From positions 1 through 64,000 of the forward strand of contig CANMLW010000010.1 of assembly GCA_947498705.1 (NCBI GenBank): a stretch of 64,000 bases of DNA, written 5' to 3'. Numbering within the stretch: position 1 is the first letter of the stretch; each line of letters starts with the position of its first letter. The notes beneath the pieces were generated by a model. That model saw nothing but the letters and a program-made list of their open reading frames with translations. It was not told where the DNA came from and searched no databases. The position numbers and the translations under genes were made by a program. Source of the stretch: an uncultured Aquimarina sp. Lineage in GTDB: Bacteria; Bacteroidota; Bacteroidia; Flavobacteriales; Flavobacteriaceae. Shown one piece after another: positions 44,643-53,126 of the stretch.

Positions 44643-44768
44643 TTTTTTATTTCAATTACTTATTTAACATTTTCTTTATATAACTCTCATAAAATCTTGC
44701 CATTAACAAGTATAATTCAATAGAAAAACGTAAATTACTGCAAAAGATCAAAAAAATTACAAAATTTA

Positions 44769-44782
44769 TTATGCACGCATAA
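44769..44782. promoter_or_regulatory. Candidate MarR operator upstream of marR
   Basis: TTATGC-AC-GCATAA, a perfect 6-bp-arm palindrome, lies 10 bases before a TATCTTTA minus-7 box (44793-44800) and 39 bases before the marR ATG. A near-identical palindrome precedes fadD. Confidence 0.65.
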
Positions 44783-44821
44783 CAAATTTTCTTATCTTTA
44801 CATTCATAACACTTATTCTGA

Positions 44822-45277
44822 ATGAGAGAAAAGACCATAGATTACGCCCTCAGAGCCACTTGGATGGCTGTTGCCAAAATGTATAATGAAGAAGCTGGAA
44901 AAAAAGGTAGCACCATGGCTACTGGATTTACCCTAATTAGCATTGATCCCGAAAACGGAACCCCCTCTACTTCTTTGGGACCCAAAATGGGAATGGAAGC
45001 TACTAGTTTGTCACGTACTTTAAAAACTATGGAGGAAAAAGGCTTGATTACCCGAAAGAAAAACCCTCAAGATGGACGTGGAGTTTTAATACATTTAACT
45101 CCTTTTGGTATAGAAATGAGAGAATTTTCTAAAGGAGTAGTCTTTGCATTTGATAATGCCGTAAAAGAACATATATCTCAAGAAAAGTTAGATGTTTTTT
45201 TCGAAGTATTTCAAACCATAAATGACCTTATAGCGTCAAAGAAAATCTATCCAAAACAAGAATCATTAAAACCTTAA
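44822..45277 (+). CDS. MarR-family transcriptional regulator
   Basis: 151 residues. The winged-helix DNA-binding part is visible: MGMEATSLSRTLKTMEEKGL is the recognition-helix region and RKKNPQDGRGVLIHLTPFG the wing. It leads the beta-oxidation operon, with the fadN start 17 bases downstream. The likely role is a repressor released by an acyl-CoA or fatty acid, by analogy with other fad regulators; the ligand is inference. Palindromes before this gene and before fadD are candidate binding sites. Confidence 0.9.
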   Translation: MREKTIDYALRATWMAVAKMYNEEAGKKGSTMATGFTLISIDPENGTPSTSLGPKMGMEATSLSRTLKTMEEKGLITRKKNPQDGRGVLIHLTPFGIEMREFSKGVVFAFDNAVKEHISQEKLDVFFEVFQTINDLIASKKIYPKQESLKP

Positions 45278-45294
45278 CAACCCAAAGTTAAAAA

Positions 45295-47700
45295 ATGAAA
45301 AGAATCATTAAAAAAATTGCAGTCATCGGCTCAGGAATAATGGGATCTGGTATTGCATGCCATTTCGCCAATATTGGTGTCGAAGTTCTACTATTAGACA
45401 TAGTACCAAGAGAGCTTAATGATAAAGAAAAGCAAAAAGGGCTTACCTTAGAAAACAAAACAGTACGTAATCGATTAGTAAACGACTCTCTTACTGCTGC
45501 TCTTAAATCAAAACCATCTCCTATTTATCATCAAAAATTTTCTAATCGCATTACAACAGGTAATCTTGAAGATGATGTTGCCAAAATTGCAGATGTAGAT
45601 TGGATTATAGAAGTGGTTGTAGAAAGGTTGGATATTAAGAAACAGGTTTTCGAAAACCTTGAAAAACACAGAACTCCAGGAACATTAATTACTTCTAATA
45701 CTTCTGGTATTCCTATAAAATTTATGAGCGAGGGAAGAAGCGAAGATTTCCAGAAACATTTCTGTGGAACACACTTCTTTAATCCAGCGCGTTACCTTAA
45801 GTTATTTGAAATTATTCCTGGGCCAAATACTTCTCAAGAAGTTTTGGATTTTCTTAATGGATATGGAGAACAATACCTTGGTAAAACTTCTGTCGTCGCC
45901 AAGGATACTCCCGCATTTATTGGTAACAGGATAGGTATATTTAGTATCATGAGCTTGTTTCACATGGTAAAAGATATGGGATTAACTATAGAAGAAGTTG
46001 ATAAGCTAACAGGTCCCGTAATTGGACGCCCAAAATCGGCGACCTTTCGTACCGTAGATGTCGTAGGTTTAGACACATTAGTTCATGTTGCAAATGGTAT
46101 TGCAGAAAATTGCCCAGATGATGAACGCCACGAGTTGTTTAAACTTCCTGATTTTATAGATAAAATGATGGCCAATAAATGGTTGGGAAGTAAAACAAAA
46201 CAAGGTTTTTATAAAAAAGAAGTCACATCAGACGGGAAACGAAACATTCTTTCTTTAGACTTAGATTCACTAGAATATCGAGAAAAGAAAAGAGCTTCTT
46301 TCCCTACTTTAGAAATGACAAAAACTATTGATAAGGTAATTGATCGTTTTAAAGTTCTGGTAGCTGGTAAAGATAAAGCCGGCGAGTTCTATCGTAAAAA
46401 CTTATCTGCATTATTTGCATATGTATCCAACCGTATTCCTGAAATCACAGAGGATCTTTATAAAATTGATGATGCTATGAAAGCAGGTTTTGGTTGGGAA
46501 CATGGTCCTTTTCAAATTTGGGATGCCGTAGGTGTAGAAAAAGGAATTGAAATAATGAAAGCAGAAGGGTATGAACCGGCAGCTTGGGTAAACGACATGA
46601 TAGCTTCAGGAAGTACTTCTTTCTATACTATAAAAGAAGGCGCTACTTATTTTTATGATATCCCTAAAAAAGAACAGCTAAAAGTACCAGGACAAGATGC
46701 ATTTATCATCCTAGACAATATTCGAAAATCTAATGAAGTATTCAAAAATAGTGGTGTTGTAGTCGAAGATCTTGGTGATGGAATTCTAAATCTAGAGTTT
46801 CAGAGTAAAATGAATACAATTGGGGGAGACGTACTAGCCGGCTTGAACAAAGCCATCGATATTGCCGAAAAAGATTTTCAAGGGTTGGTTGTGGGTAATC
46901 AAGCAGCAAACTTTTCTGTTGGAGCAAATATTGGTATGATATTTATGATGGCCGTAGAACAAGAATATGACGAACTTAATATGGCGATTAAGTACTTTCA
47001 GGATTCTATGATGCGCATGCGTTACTCATCTATTCCCACAATTGCAGCTCCTCATGGAATGACTCTTGGTGGTGGTTGTGAACTTTCTATGCATGCCGAT
47101 AAGGTTGTTGCCGCTGCAGAAACCTATATTGGACTAGTAGAGTTTGGAGTAGGTGTAATACCCGGTGGCGGTGGATCCAAAGAAATGGCATTGCGTGCCT
47201 CTGATACATTCAAAAAGAATGATGTAGAACTTAATGTTTTACAAGAACATTTCTTAACCATAGGTATGGCAAAAGTATCCACTTCTGCATACGAAGCATA
47301 CGATACAAACATCCTTCAAAAAGGAAAAGATATTGTCGTAGTTAATAAAGATCGTCAGATAGCAACAGCAAAAGCACATGCAAAATTACTGGCAGAACAA
47401 GGATATACACAACCGATCAAACGAAAGGATGTAAAAGTGTTAGGTAAACAAGCGCTAGGGATGTTTTTGGTAGGAACCGACTCTATGGAAGCTGGTAAAT
47501 ATATTTCTGAGCACGATCATAAAATAGCGAATAAACTGGGTTATGTAATGGCCGGTGGAGATTTATCAGAACCAACTCTAGTTACCGAACAATATCTATT
47601 AGATCTTGAACGCGAGGCATTCTTATCCCTATGTACAGAACGCAAAACTCTTGAACGTATAGAACATATGTTGAAGAAAGGTAAACCTTTACGTAATTAG
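45295..47700 (+). CDS. fadN: 3-hydroxyacyl-CoA dehydrogenase / enoyl-CoA hydratase fusion
   Basis: 801 residues. The N-terminal NAD-binding domain has VIGSGIMGSGIACHFANIGVEV (split here for length at GSGIMGSGIA) and CGTHFFNPARYL. The C-terminal crotonase domain has GMTLGGGCELSMHADKVVAA (in part) and GVIPGGGGSKEMALRA. Domain order (dehydrogenase first) matches FadN rather than E. coli FadB. It catalyses two middle steps of beta-oxidation. It partners with the thiolase and acyl-CoA dehydrogenase genes downstream. Confidence 0.92.
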   Translation: MKRIIKKIAVIGSGIMGSGIACHFANIGVEVLLLDIVPRELNDKEKQKGLTLENKTVRNRLVNDSLTAALKSKPSPIYHQKFSNRITTGNLEDDVAKIADVDWIIEVVVERLDIKKQVFENLEKHRTPGTLITSNTSGIPIKFMSEGRSEDFQKHFCGTHFFNPARYLKLFEIIPGPNTSQEVLDFLNGYGEQYLGKTSVVAKDTPAFIGNRIGIFSIMSLFHMVKDMGLTIEEVDKLTGPVIGRPKSATFRTVDVVGLDTLVHVANGIAENCPDDERHELFKLPDFIDKMMANKWLGSKTKQGFYKKEVTSDGKRNILSLDLDSLEYREKKRASFPTLEMTKTIDKVIDRFKVLVAGKDKAGEFYRKNLSALFAYVSNRIPEITEDLYKIDDAMKAGFGWEHGPFQIWDAVGVEKGIEIMKAEGYEPAAWVNDMIASGSTSFYTIKEGATYFYDIPKKEQLKVPGQDAFIILDNIRKSNEVFKNSGVVVEDLGDGILNLEFQSKMNTIGGDVLAGLNKAIDIAEKDFQGLVVGNQAANFSVGANIGMIFMMAVEQEYDELNMAIKYFQDSMMRMRYSSIPTIAAPHGMTLGGGCELSMHADKVVAAAETYIGLVEFGVGVIPGGGGSKEMALRASDTFKKNDVELNVLQEHFLTIGMAKVSTSAYEAYDTNILQKGKDIVVVNKDRQIATAKAHAKLLAEQGYTQPIKRKDVKVLGKQALGMFLVGTDSMEAGKYISEHDHKIANKLGYVMAGGDLSEPTLVTEQYLLDLEREAFLSLCTERKTLERIEHMLKKGKPLRN

Positions 47701-47710
47701 TATCGAGAAT

Positions 47711-48112
47711 TTAGTATTGAGTAGTTAGATTATAAGTAATGCATAAAGTTGAACAATTAAAAATATGGAAAAAGTCAATACAATTGGCTAAATCTGTATA
47801 CCAACTTACAAGTGAACTTCCTTCTGACGAAAAATATGGATTAACCTCTCAAATAAAACGAAGTGTGATTTCAATTTCTTCAAATATCGCTGAAGGTGCT
47901 GGAAGAAATTCAAATAAAGAGTTTAAACATTTTTTGAGTATTGCCAATGGTTCTGCTTATGAACTTCAAACGCAATTATTATTAACTATTGAACTTCATC
48001 TATTGTCTAAAGAAAAAGTTCAACCATGTATAGAATTGACAATTGAAATTCAGAAAATGAATTATTCATTTCAACAAAGTATCCAGAACAAAATCTCAAT
48101 ACTCAATACTAA
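47711..48112. mobile_element. Putative inverted-repeat cassette around the four-helix-bundle gene
   Basis: TTAGTATTGAGTA (47711-47723) and its exact reverse complement TACTCAATACTAA (48100-48112) bracket the gene; similarity extends to 20 of 24 bases. The right arm overlaps the last codons of the gene. It interrupts an otherwise tightly spaced fad operon. A related but empty inverted repeat sits downstream of the thiolase gene (49326-49384). Confidence 0.5.
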
Positions 48113-48119
48113 CATCTAA
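47739..48119 (+). CDS. Four-helix-bundle protein (23S rRNA intervening-sequence type)
   Basis: 126 residues: VEQLKIWKKSIQLAKSVYQL, LPSDEKYGLTSQIKRSVISI, SSNIAEGAGRNSNKEFKHFL and SIANGSAYELQTQLLLTIEL are the hallmarks of the S23/IVP family. The family occurs in rRNA insertions and, widely in Bacteroidota, as scattered genes; its cellular role is unknown. Here it lies inside the beta-oxidation operon, 38 bases after fadN and 15 before the thiolase gene. It is flanked by a perfect 13-bp inverted repeat, which suggests it arrived as a unit. Confidence 0.85.
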   Translation: MHKVEQLKIWKKSIQLAKSVYQLTSELPSDEKYGLTSQIKRSVISISSNIAEGAGRNSNKEFKHFLSIANGSAYELQTQLLLTIELHLLSKEKVQPCIELTIEIQKMNYSFQQSIQNKISILNTNI

Positions 48120-48134
48120 AATCTATTAAAAAAA

Positions 48135-49325
48135 ATGAAAACAGCATATATAGTAAAAGCATATAGAACAGCCGTTGGGAAAGCCCCTCGTGGAGTGTTC
48201 AGATTTAAAAGAACAGACGAGCTAGCTGCCGAAACCATACAACACATGATGAAAGAATTGCCTGGACTCGATAAGTCACGTATTGATGATGTTATTGTGG
48301 GTAATGCAATGCCCGAAGGTTCTCAAGGACTTAATATGGCACGATTAATTTCGCTTATGGGATTAAACTCTATTGATGTACCAGGTGTTACTGTAAACAG
48401 GTTTTGTTCATCTGGAATAGAAACCATAGGAATTGCAACTGCAAAAATACAAGCTGGTATGGCAGATTGTATCATTGCCGGTGGAGCAGAAAGTATGAGT
48501 TCGGTTCCTATGACGGGGTATAAGACCGAACTTAATTATGACTTGGCTAAATCTGGGCATGAAGACTACTACTGGGGAATGGGAAATACCGCTGAAGCAG
48601 TTGCTAACCAGTTTAAGGTATCAAGAGAAGATCAAGACGAATTTGCATATCATTCGCATATGAAAGCATTAAAAGCACAAGCAGAAAATCGTTTTCAAGA
48701 TCAGATTGTTCCCATACATGTAGAACAAACATATGTTGATGAAAATGGAAAAAAGGCAACAAAGTCCTATACCGTATCCAAAGATGAAGGCCCTAGAGCA
48801 GGTACCAGTCAAGAAGTATTAGCAAAATTAAGACCTGTTTTTGCACAAGGAGGAAGTGTTACCGCAGGTAATTCATCACAAATGAGTGATGGAGCTGCTT
48901 TTGTCATGGTAATGAGCGAAGAATTAGTAAAAGAATTAAAGCTGGAACCCATAGCACGACTTGTAAATTATGCCGCTGCCGGTGTAGAGCCTAGAATTAT
49001 GGGTATTGGACCTGTTAAGGCCATTCCAAAAGCATTAAAACAAGCTGGCCTTAAGCAAAATGACATCGAATTAATAGAACTTAACGAAGCATTTGCATCA
49101 CAATCACTGGCAGTAATAAGAGAACTAAACCTTAATTCTGATATCGTAAACGTAAATGGCGGTGCTATTGCATTAGGACATCCACTAGGATGTACAGGAG
49201 CAAAGTTATCTGTTCAGTTATTTGATGAAATGCGTAAACGTGACATGAAAGGTAAATATGGTATGGTTACCATGTGTGTTGGTACCGGACAAGGTGCTGC
49301 GGGAATTTTTGAATTTTTAAATTAA
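48135..49325 (+). CDS. fadA: Acetyl-CoA C-acyltransferase (3-ketoacyl-CoA thiolase)
   Basis: 396 residues. The acyl-binding Cys91 is in VNRFCSSGIE; the catalytic His and second Cys are in NGGAIALGHPLGCTGA and MVTMCVGTGQGA. It performs the last, cleaving step of beta-oxidation, yielding acetyl-CoA. It stands between the FadN-type dehydrogenase-hydratase and acyl-CoA dehydrogenase genes, making the operon a full beta-oxidation set. Confidence 0.93.
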   Translation: MKTAYIVKAYRTAVGKAPRGVFRFKRTDELAAETIQHMMKELPGLDKSRIDDVIVGNAMPEGSQGLNMARLISLMGLNSIDVPGVTVNRFCSSGIETIGIATAKIQAGMADCIIAGGAESMSSVPMTGYKTELNYDLAKSGHEDYYWGMGNTAEAVANQFKVSREDQDEFAYHSHMKALKAQAENRFQDQIVPIHVEQTYVDENGKKATKSYTVSKDEGPRAGTSQEVLAKLRPVFAQGGSVTAGNSSQMSDGAAFVMVMSEELVKELKLEPIARLVNYAAAGVEPRIMGIGPVKAIPKALKQAGLKQNDIELIELNEAFASQSLAVIRELNLNSDIVNVNGGAIALGHPLGCTGAKLSVQLFDEMRKRDMKGKYGMVTMCVGTGQGAAGIFEFLN

Positions 49326-49384
49326 TTAGCATTGAGAACAGAACATGAAAAAATAATTTTTCTAAATCCATTCCTTAATGCTAA
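49326..49384. repeat. Short inverted repeat without a gene, related to the cassette at 47711
   Basis: TTAGCATTGAG (49326-49336) and CTTAATGCTAA (49374-49384) are inverted copies with one G-A difference and 37 bases between. They differ by one or two bases from the cassette arms TTAGTATTGAG / CTCAATACTAA. The bases after both right arms are alike too (CATCTAAAATCT and CTTCTAAAATCT), as are the A runs before the next ATG. Confidence 0.55.
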
Positions 49385-49403
49385 CTTCTAAAATCTAAAA
49401 AAA

Positions 49404-51215
49404 ATGAGTACAGAAACAACAAATAAAGATATCCTAAGAGGAGGACAATTCCTCGTTAAAGAAACGAACTGTGAAGATGTATTTACTCCAGAAGACTTTT
49501 CTGAAGAGCAACGTATGATGCGTGATAGCGCAAAAGAATTTGTAGATCGTGAGTTATGGGCACATTGGGAACGATTTGAAAATAAAGATTATGCCTTTAC
49601 AGAACAATGTATGCGTAAAGCCGGAGAGCTAGGCCTTCTAGGTGTAGCTGTACCAGAAGCTTATGATGGTCTTGGAATGGGATTCGTATCTACAATGCTG
49701 GTTTGTGATTATATATCTGGGGCAACAGGTTCTTTTAGCACAGCTTTTGGAGCCCATACAGGAATCGGTACGATGCCTATTACATTATATGGTAATGAAG
49801 AGCAAAAGAAAAAATATGTACCTAAACTTGCCACAGGAGAATGGTTTGGGGCTTACTGTTTAACAGAGCCTGGTGCAGGATCTGATGCCAACTCGGGTAA
49901 AACTAAAGCTGTTTTAACAGACGATGGAAAACATTACTTGATCTCTGGTCAAAAAATGTGGATCTCTAATGCTGGATTCTGTAATATTTTTATTGTTTTT
50001 GCACGTATTGAAGATGACAAAAATATAACAGGGTTTATTGTAGAAAACGATCCTTCAAATGGTATTTCTCTGGGGGATGAAGAAAAGAAATTAGGAATTC
50101 ACTCCTCCTCTACTCGACAGGTATTTTTTAGCAATACCAAGGTACCTGTAGAGAATATGCTATCAGAGCGAGGAAATGGATTTAAGATTGCTATGAATGC
50201 TCTTAACGTTGGTCGTATCAAATTGGCAGCTGCATGTCTTGATGCACAAAGACGAATCATTGGCGAATCTACCAAATATGCAAACGAGCGTATACAGTTT
50301 AAAACACCTATTATGAACTTTGGGGCTATCAAAGCAAAAATAGCAGAGATGGCAACCAATGTATACGCAGATGAATCTGCCTGTTATAGAGCAGCAAAGA
50401 ATATAGAAGATAGAATTGCTATCAGACAAGCACAAGGAAATTCTCACCAAGAAGCAGAATTAAAAGGTGTTGAAGAATACGCAATCGAATGTTCTATTCT
50501 AAAAGTAGCCGTTTCTGAAGATGTACAAAATACTACTGATGAAGGTATCCAAATTTTTGGTGGTATGGGATTCTCTGCAGATACACCTATGGAATCTGCG
50601 TGGAGAGATGCTCGTATTTCACGTATTTATGAAGGAACCAATGAAATTAATCGTATGTTGGCAGTAGGAATGCTTGTTAAAAAAGCAATGAAAGGACATG
50701 TAAACCTTCTAGGACCTGCTATGAAAGTTGCAGACGAGCTTACAGGAATTCCTTCTTTCGATACTCCAGATTATTCTGTATTATTTTCTGAAGAAAAAGA
50801 AATCATCGCAAAGCTTAAAAAAGTATTCTTGATGGTTGCAGGTGCAGCTGTTCAAAAATTCGGACCGCAACTAGAAGAACACCAACAGTTGTTATTAGCA
50901 GCATCTGATATATTAATAGAAATATATATGGCTGAATCTACAATTTTGCGAACCGAAAAAAACGCAAAACGTTTTGGAGAAGAAGCTCAGGAAACACAAA
51001 TAGCCATGGCTCAATTATACTTATATAATGCCGTAGATATTATCATTAGAAAAGGAAAAGAAGGTATTGTTTCTTTTGCTGAAGGTGATGAACAAAGAAT
51101 GATGTTAATGGGCCTTAAGCGATTTACAAAATACGCCAATCAGCCAAACGTTGTAGCTTTAAAAACCAAAATAGCTGATAAAATAGCTAAAGAAAATGGA
51201 TATTTTATCGAATAA
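49404..51215 (+). CDS. Acyl-CoA dehydrogenase
   Basis: 603 residues, longer than the usual ~380 through a C-terminal extension, as in VLCAD/ACAD9-like and Bacillus FadE-type enzymes. Flavin-binding motifs YCLTEPGAGSDANS and MWISNAGFCNIFIVFAR are present, and the catalytic-base region is IFGGMGFSADTPMESAWRDARISRIYEGTNEI (read in two parts). It catalyses the first FAD-dependent oxidation of acyl-CoA. It is the last gene of the beta-oxidation operon; a terminator follows at 51241-51270. Confidence 0.92.
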   Translation: MSTETTNKDILRGGQFLVKETNCEDVFTPEDFSEEQRMMRDSAKEFVDRELWAHWERFENKDYAFTEQCMRKAGELGLLGVAVPEAYDGLGMGFVSTMLVCDYISGATGSFSTAFGAHTGIGTMPITLYGNEEQKKKYVPKLATGEWFGAYCLTEPGAGSDANSGKTKAVLTDDGKHYLISGQKMWISNAGFCNIFIVFARIEDDKNITGFIVENDPSNGISLGDEEKKLGIHSSSTRQVFFSNTKVPVENMLSERGNGFKIAMNALNVGRIKLAAACLDAQRRIIGESTKYANERIQFKTPIMNFGAIKAKIAEMATNVYADESACYRAAKNIEDRIAIRQAQGNSHQEAELKGVEEYAIECSILKVAVSEDVQNTTDEGIQIFGGMGFSADTPMESAWRDARISRIYEGTNEINRMLAVGMLVKKAMKGHVNLLGPAMKVADELTGIPSFDTPDYSVLFSEEKEIIAKLKKVFLMVAGAAVQKFGPQLEEHQQLLLAASDILIEIYMAESTILRTEKNAKRFGEEAQETQIAMAQLYLYNAVDIIIRKGKEGIVSFAEGDEQRMMLMGLKRFTKYANQPNVVALKTKIADKIAKENGYFIE

Positions 51216-51240
51216 AATAATTAATAAGTTAAGTTATTTA

Positions 51241-51270
51241 AAAGCCACTTTTACTATCAAAAGTGGCTTT
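51241..51270. terminator. Bidirectional terminator
   Basis: A 12-bp perfect stem AAAGCCACTTTT / AAAAGTGGCTTT with a 6-base loop, between the convergent acyl-CoA dehydrogenase and 598-residue secreted protein genes. Confidence 0.85.
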
Positions 51271-51275
51271 CTTTG

Positions 51276-53072
51276 TTATTCTACTATGATATTTTTTATT
51301 ACAGAAATCGGAACACCTTTTTTGGTAAAACCTTCTAGTGATATTTCATATTCACCAGGAACATCTGACGTAAAAAACTCTACGTCAATATCATTCCCTG
51401 TCAAACTCAAATTAGGCTCCCAAAATAACTGGTACCTATAATCTGGAATACGATCATAGTCAATTCCTAAATTATTATATGTCTGTTTGTAGTAGTTTTT
51501 ACTTAATTTAAAATTAGATAAATTAACAGAAGAAACGTAGTCTTTTTGGGCTGTTTTCATATAATCCCTTTCCTTAGATTCTATAATAACCAAACCATCA
51601 AAAGTAGATGAACCTATATAATAACGATCTTTGGTATAACTTATTGATTTAAAAATATTAGCGTTCGAATAAATAATTTCATCATGATCCTGTACTATAG
51701 CGCCATCTACAATAAGTAATGGTGAAAATCTATTTTCTTTAACAATTCCGTAATATCTGTTCACTTCAAACATTAGTTTTCCATCTTTAGTCTTTTCTGT
51801 CCAAACCCCATCAACCACCTCTATTAATGTTTCCTTAATCGTCTCGAACCTGGTATAATCATCAAGAATGTATGTTTTAAGATTATTATCATAGAAAGGA
51901 ACCTTGTTTGCAGGTTCTTTAATAGTATCAGGTTTTACTTCGTAATAATTATTGCTAATCTGATTATAAATGCTTCTTTTTATGACGGTTTCCTTTAGCC
52001 TTGGAGAAACCTTAAATTTATAAAATTCCATACCAGCATATACTAGTCTGGGGCTTTCTTCGAGCATTATCATAAAATTCTCTTTATCATCTCCTAAAAC
52101 CTGAATTAACAATGTATCATCCTTGTTCCTATTATTTACACTAAATATAAAATGTCCACTCTCATCTGTTTTAGATACTTTTATATCGCTCGTATCTTCT
52201 GAGGTTGATAGTACCACATCTTGATTTGAAACTGACATCAAACCATCCTTTGGAATTATTTTTCCGTAAATTAATTCTCCTCTTATTTCTGGCAAAAAAA
52301 TCGAAGCCCCTACATAAGCCTTTTTACGAGGAAGATTTCTATTATTCTTTTCATAAAAAGCTTTGGCAGAAAGTAATGATGACTTAGTAAAACCATCTTT
52401 TTTTCTTACTGATATAGAATAATTTCCATTATTTTTTTTAGGTAATAAATTCTTTATTGTACAAGTTACCTTAGCCCTCTTTTTATAGATTTTGGCATCG
52501 GTGAAAATTTTGAGCCTATTATCTGAAGTATTCGAATTACTATCTTTTATTCTTGAGTTTTTTGATATCCCAATTGCAGTAGAAGATACTACTGAATCCT
52601 TTACCACCTCTTCAAAAACAATTCCATCTTGATTACCTTGGTATGGATTTAAAACACTAATATCTTCCTGAAAAAAATGCTCTTTCACATTCAGCATCCA
52701 CTGCGTATACCCTACTAATTTATAATTTCCTGATGATACTGATACGGGCACAAAAAAGTCACCATAGCCTATTCCATTTTTTAAAGAAATTTTGTGCTCG
52801 AAAACGTATTCTCCATTTTCTCCAACCAAAGCGACATAAGCAATTTTACTAATACTACTTAACTCCTTACTCTTTTGATTGATACAATAAAAAGTATAAT
52901 ACAAATACTCTCCTGCAAACAGTAATGAAGTATTAGCGTGAATAAAAGCTCTTTCTTGAGGAACATTAGTATATCCCAAAACATCATGCTGTGTTTTTAA
53001 TACAGATTGTCGTTGTGCATTTAAATTTAAAACCGAAAACAACAAAGTATATATAATTACTTTAATTTTCAC
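51276..53072 (-). CDS. Secreted MG2-like protein of a TonB receptor operon
   Basis: 598 residues. The signal peptide is MKIKVIIYTLLFSVLNLNAQ. The next part (ERAFIHANTSLLFAGEYLYY, YVALVGENGEYVFEHKISL, YGDFFVPVSVSSGNYKLVGYTQ) matches the macroglobulin-like MG2 module found in Bacteroidota proteins. The middle and end hold beta-sandwich and plug-like stretches (SPLLIVDGAIVQDHDEI). No T9SS signal. It is the last gene of a minus-strand unit after the TonB receptor and DUF4249 lipoprotein, suggesting a periplasmic or outer-membrane partner in the same uptake or anchoring system. Confidence 0.75.
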   Translation of the reverse strand: MKIKVIIYTLLFSVLNLNAQRQSVLKTQHDVLGYTNVPQERAFIHANTSLLFAGEYLYYTFYCINQKSKELSSISKIAYVALVGENGEYVFEHKISLKNGIGYGDFFVPVSVSSGNYKLVGYTQWMLNVKEHFFQEDISVLNPYQGNQDGIVFEEVVKDSVVSSTAIGISKNSRIKDSNSNTSDNRLKIFTDAKIYKKRAKVTCTIKNLLPKKNNGNYSISVRKKDGFTKSSLLSAKAFYEKNNRNLPRKKAYVGASIFLPEIRGELIYGKIIPKDGLMSVSNQDVVLSTSEDTSDIKVSKTDESGHFIFSVNNRNKDDTLLIQVLGDDKENFMIMLEESPRLVYAGMEFYKFKVSPRLKETVIKRSIYNQISNNYYEVKPDTIKEPANKVPFYDNNLKTYILDDYTRFETIKETLIEVVDGVWTEKTKDGKLMFEVNRYYGIVKENRFSPLLIVDGAIVQDHDEIIYSNANIFKSISYTKDRYYIGSSTFDGLVIIESKERDYMKTAQKDYVSSVNLSNFKLSKNYYKQTYNNLGIDYDRIPDYRYQLFWEPNLSLTGNDIDVEFFTSDVPGEYEISLEGFTKKGVPISVIKNIIVE

Positions 53073-53126
53073 TGAAATTATTTTTTATTAGACATTTTTC
53101 TTTTATGAACCTTATTTCATTCAGAC

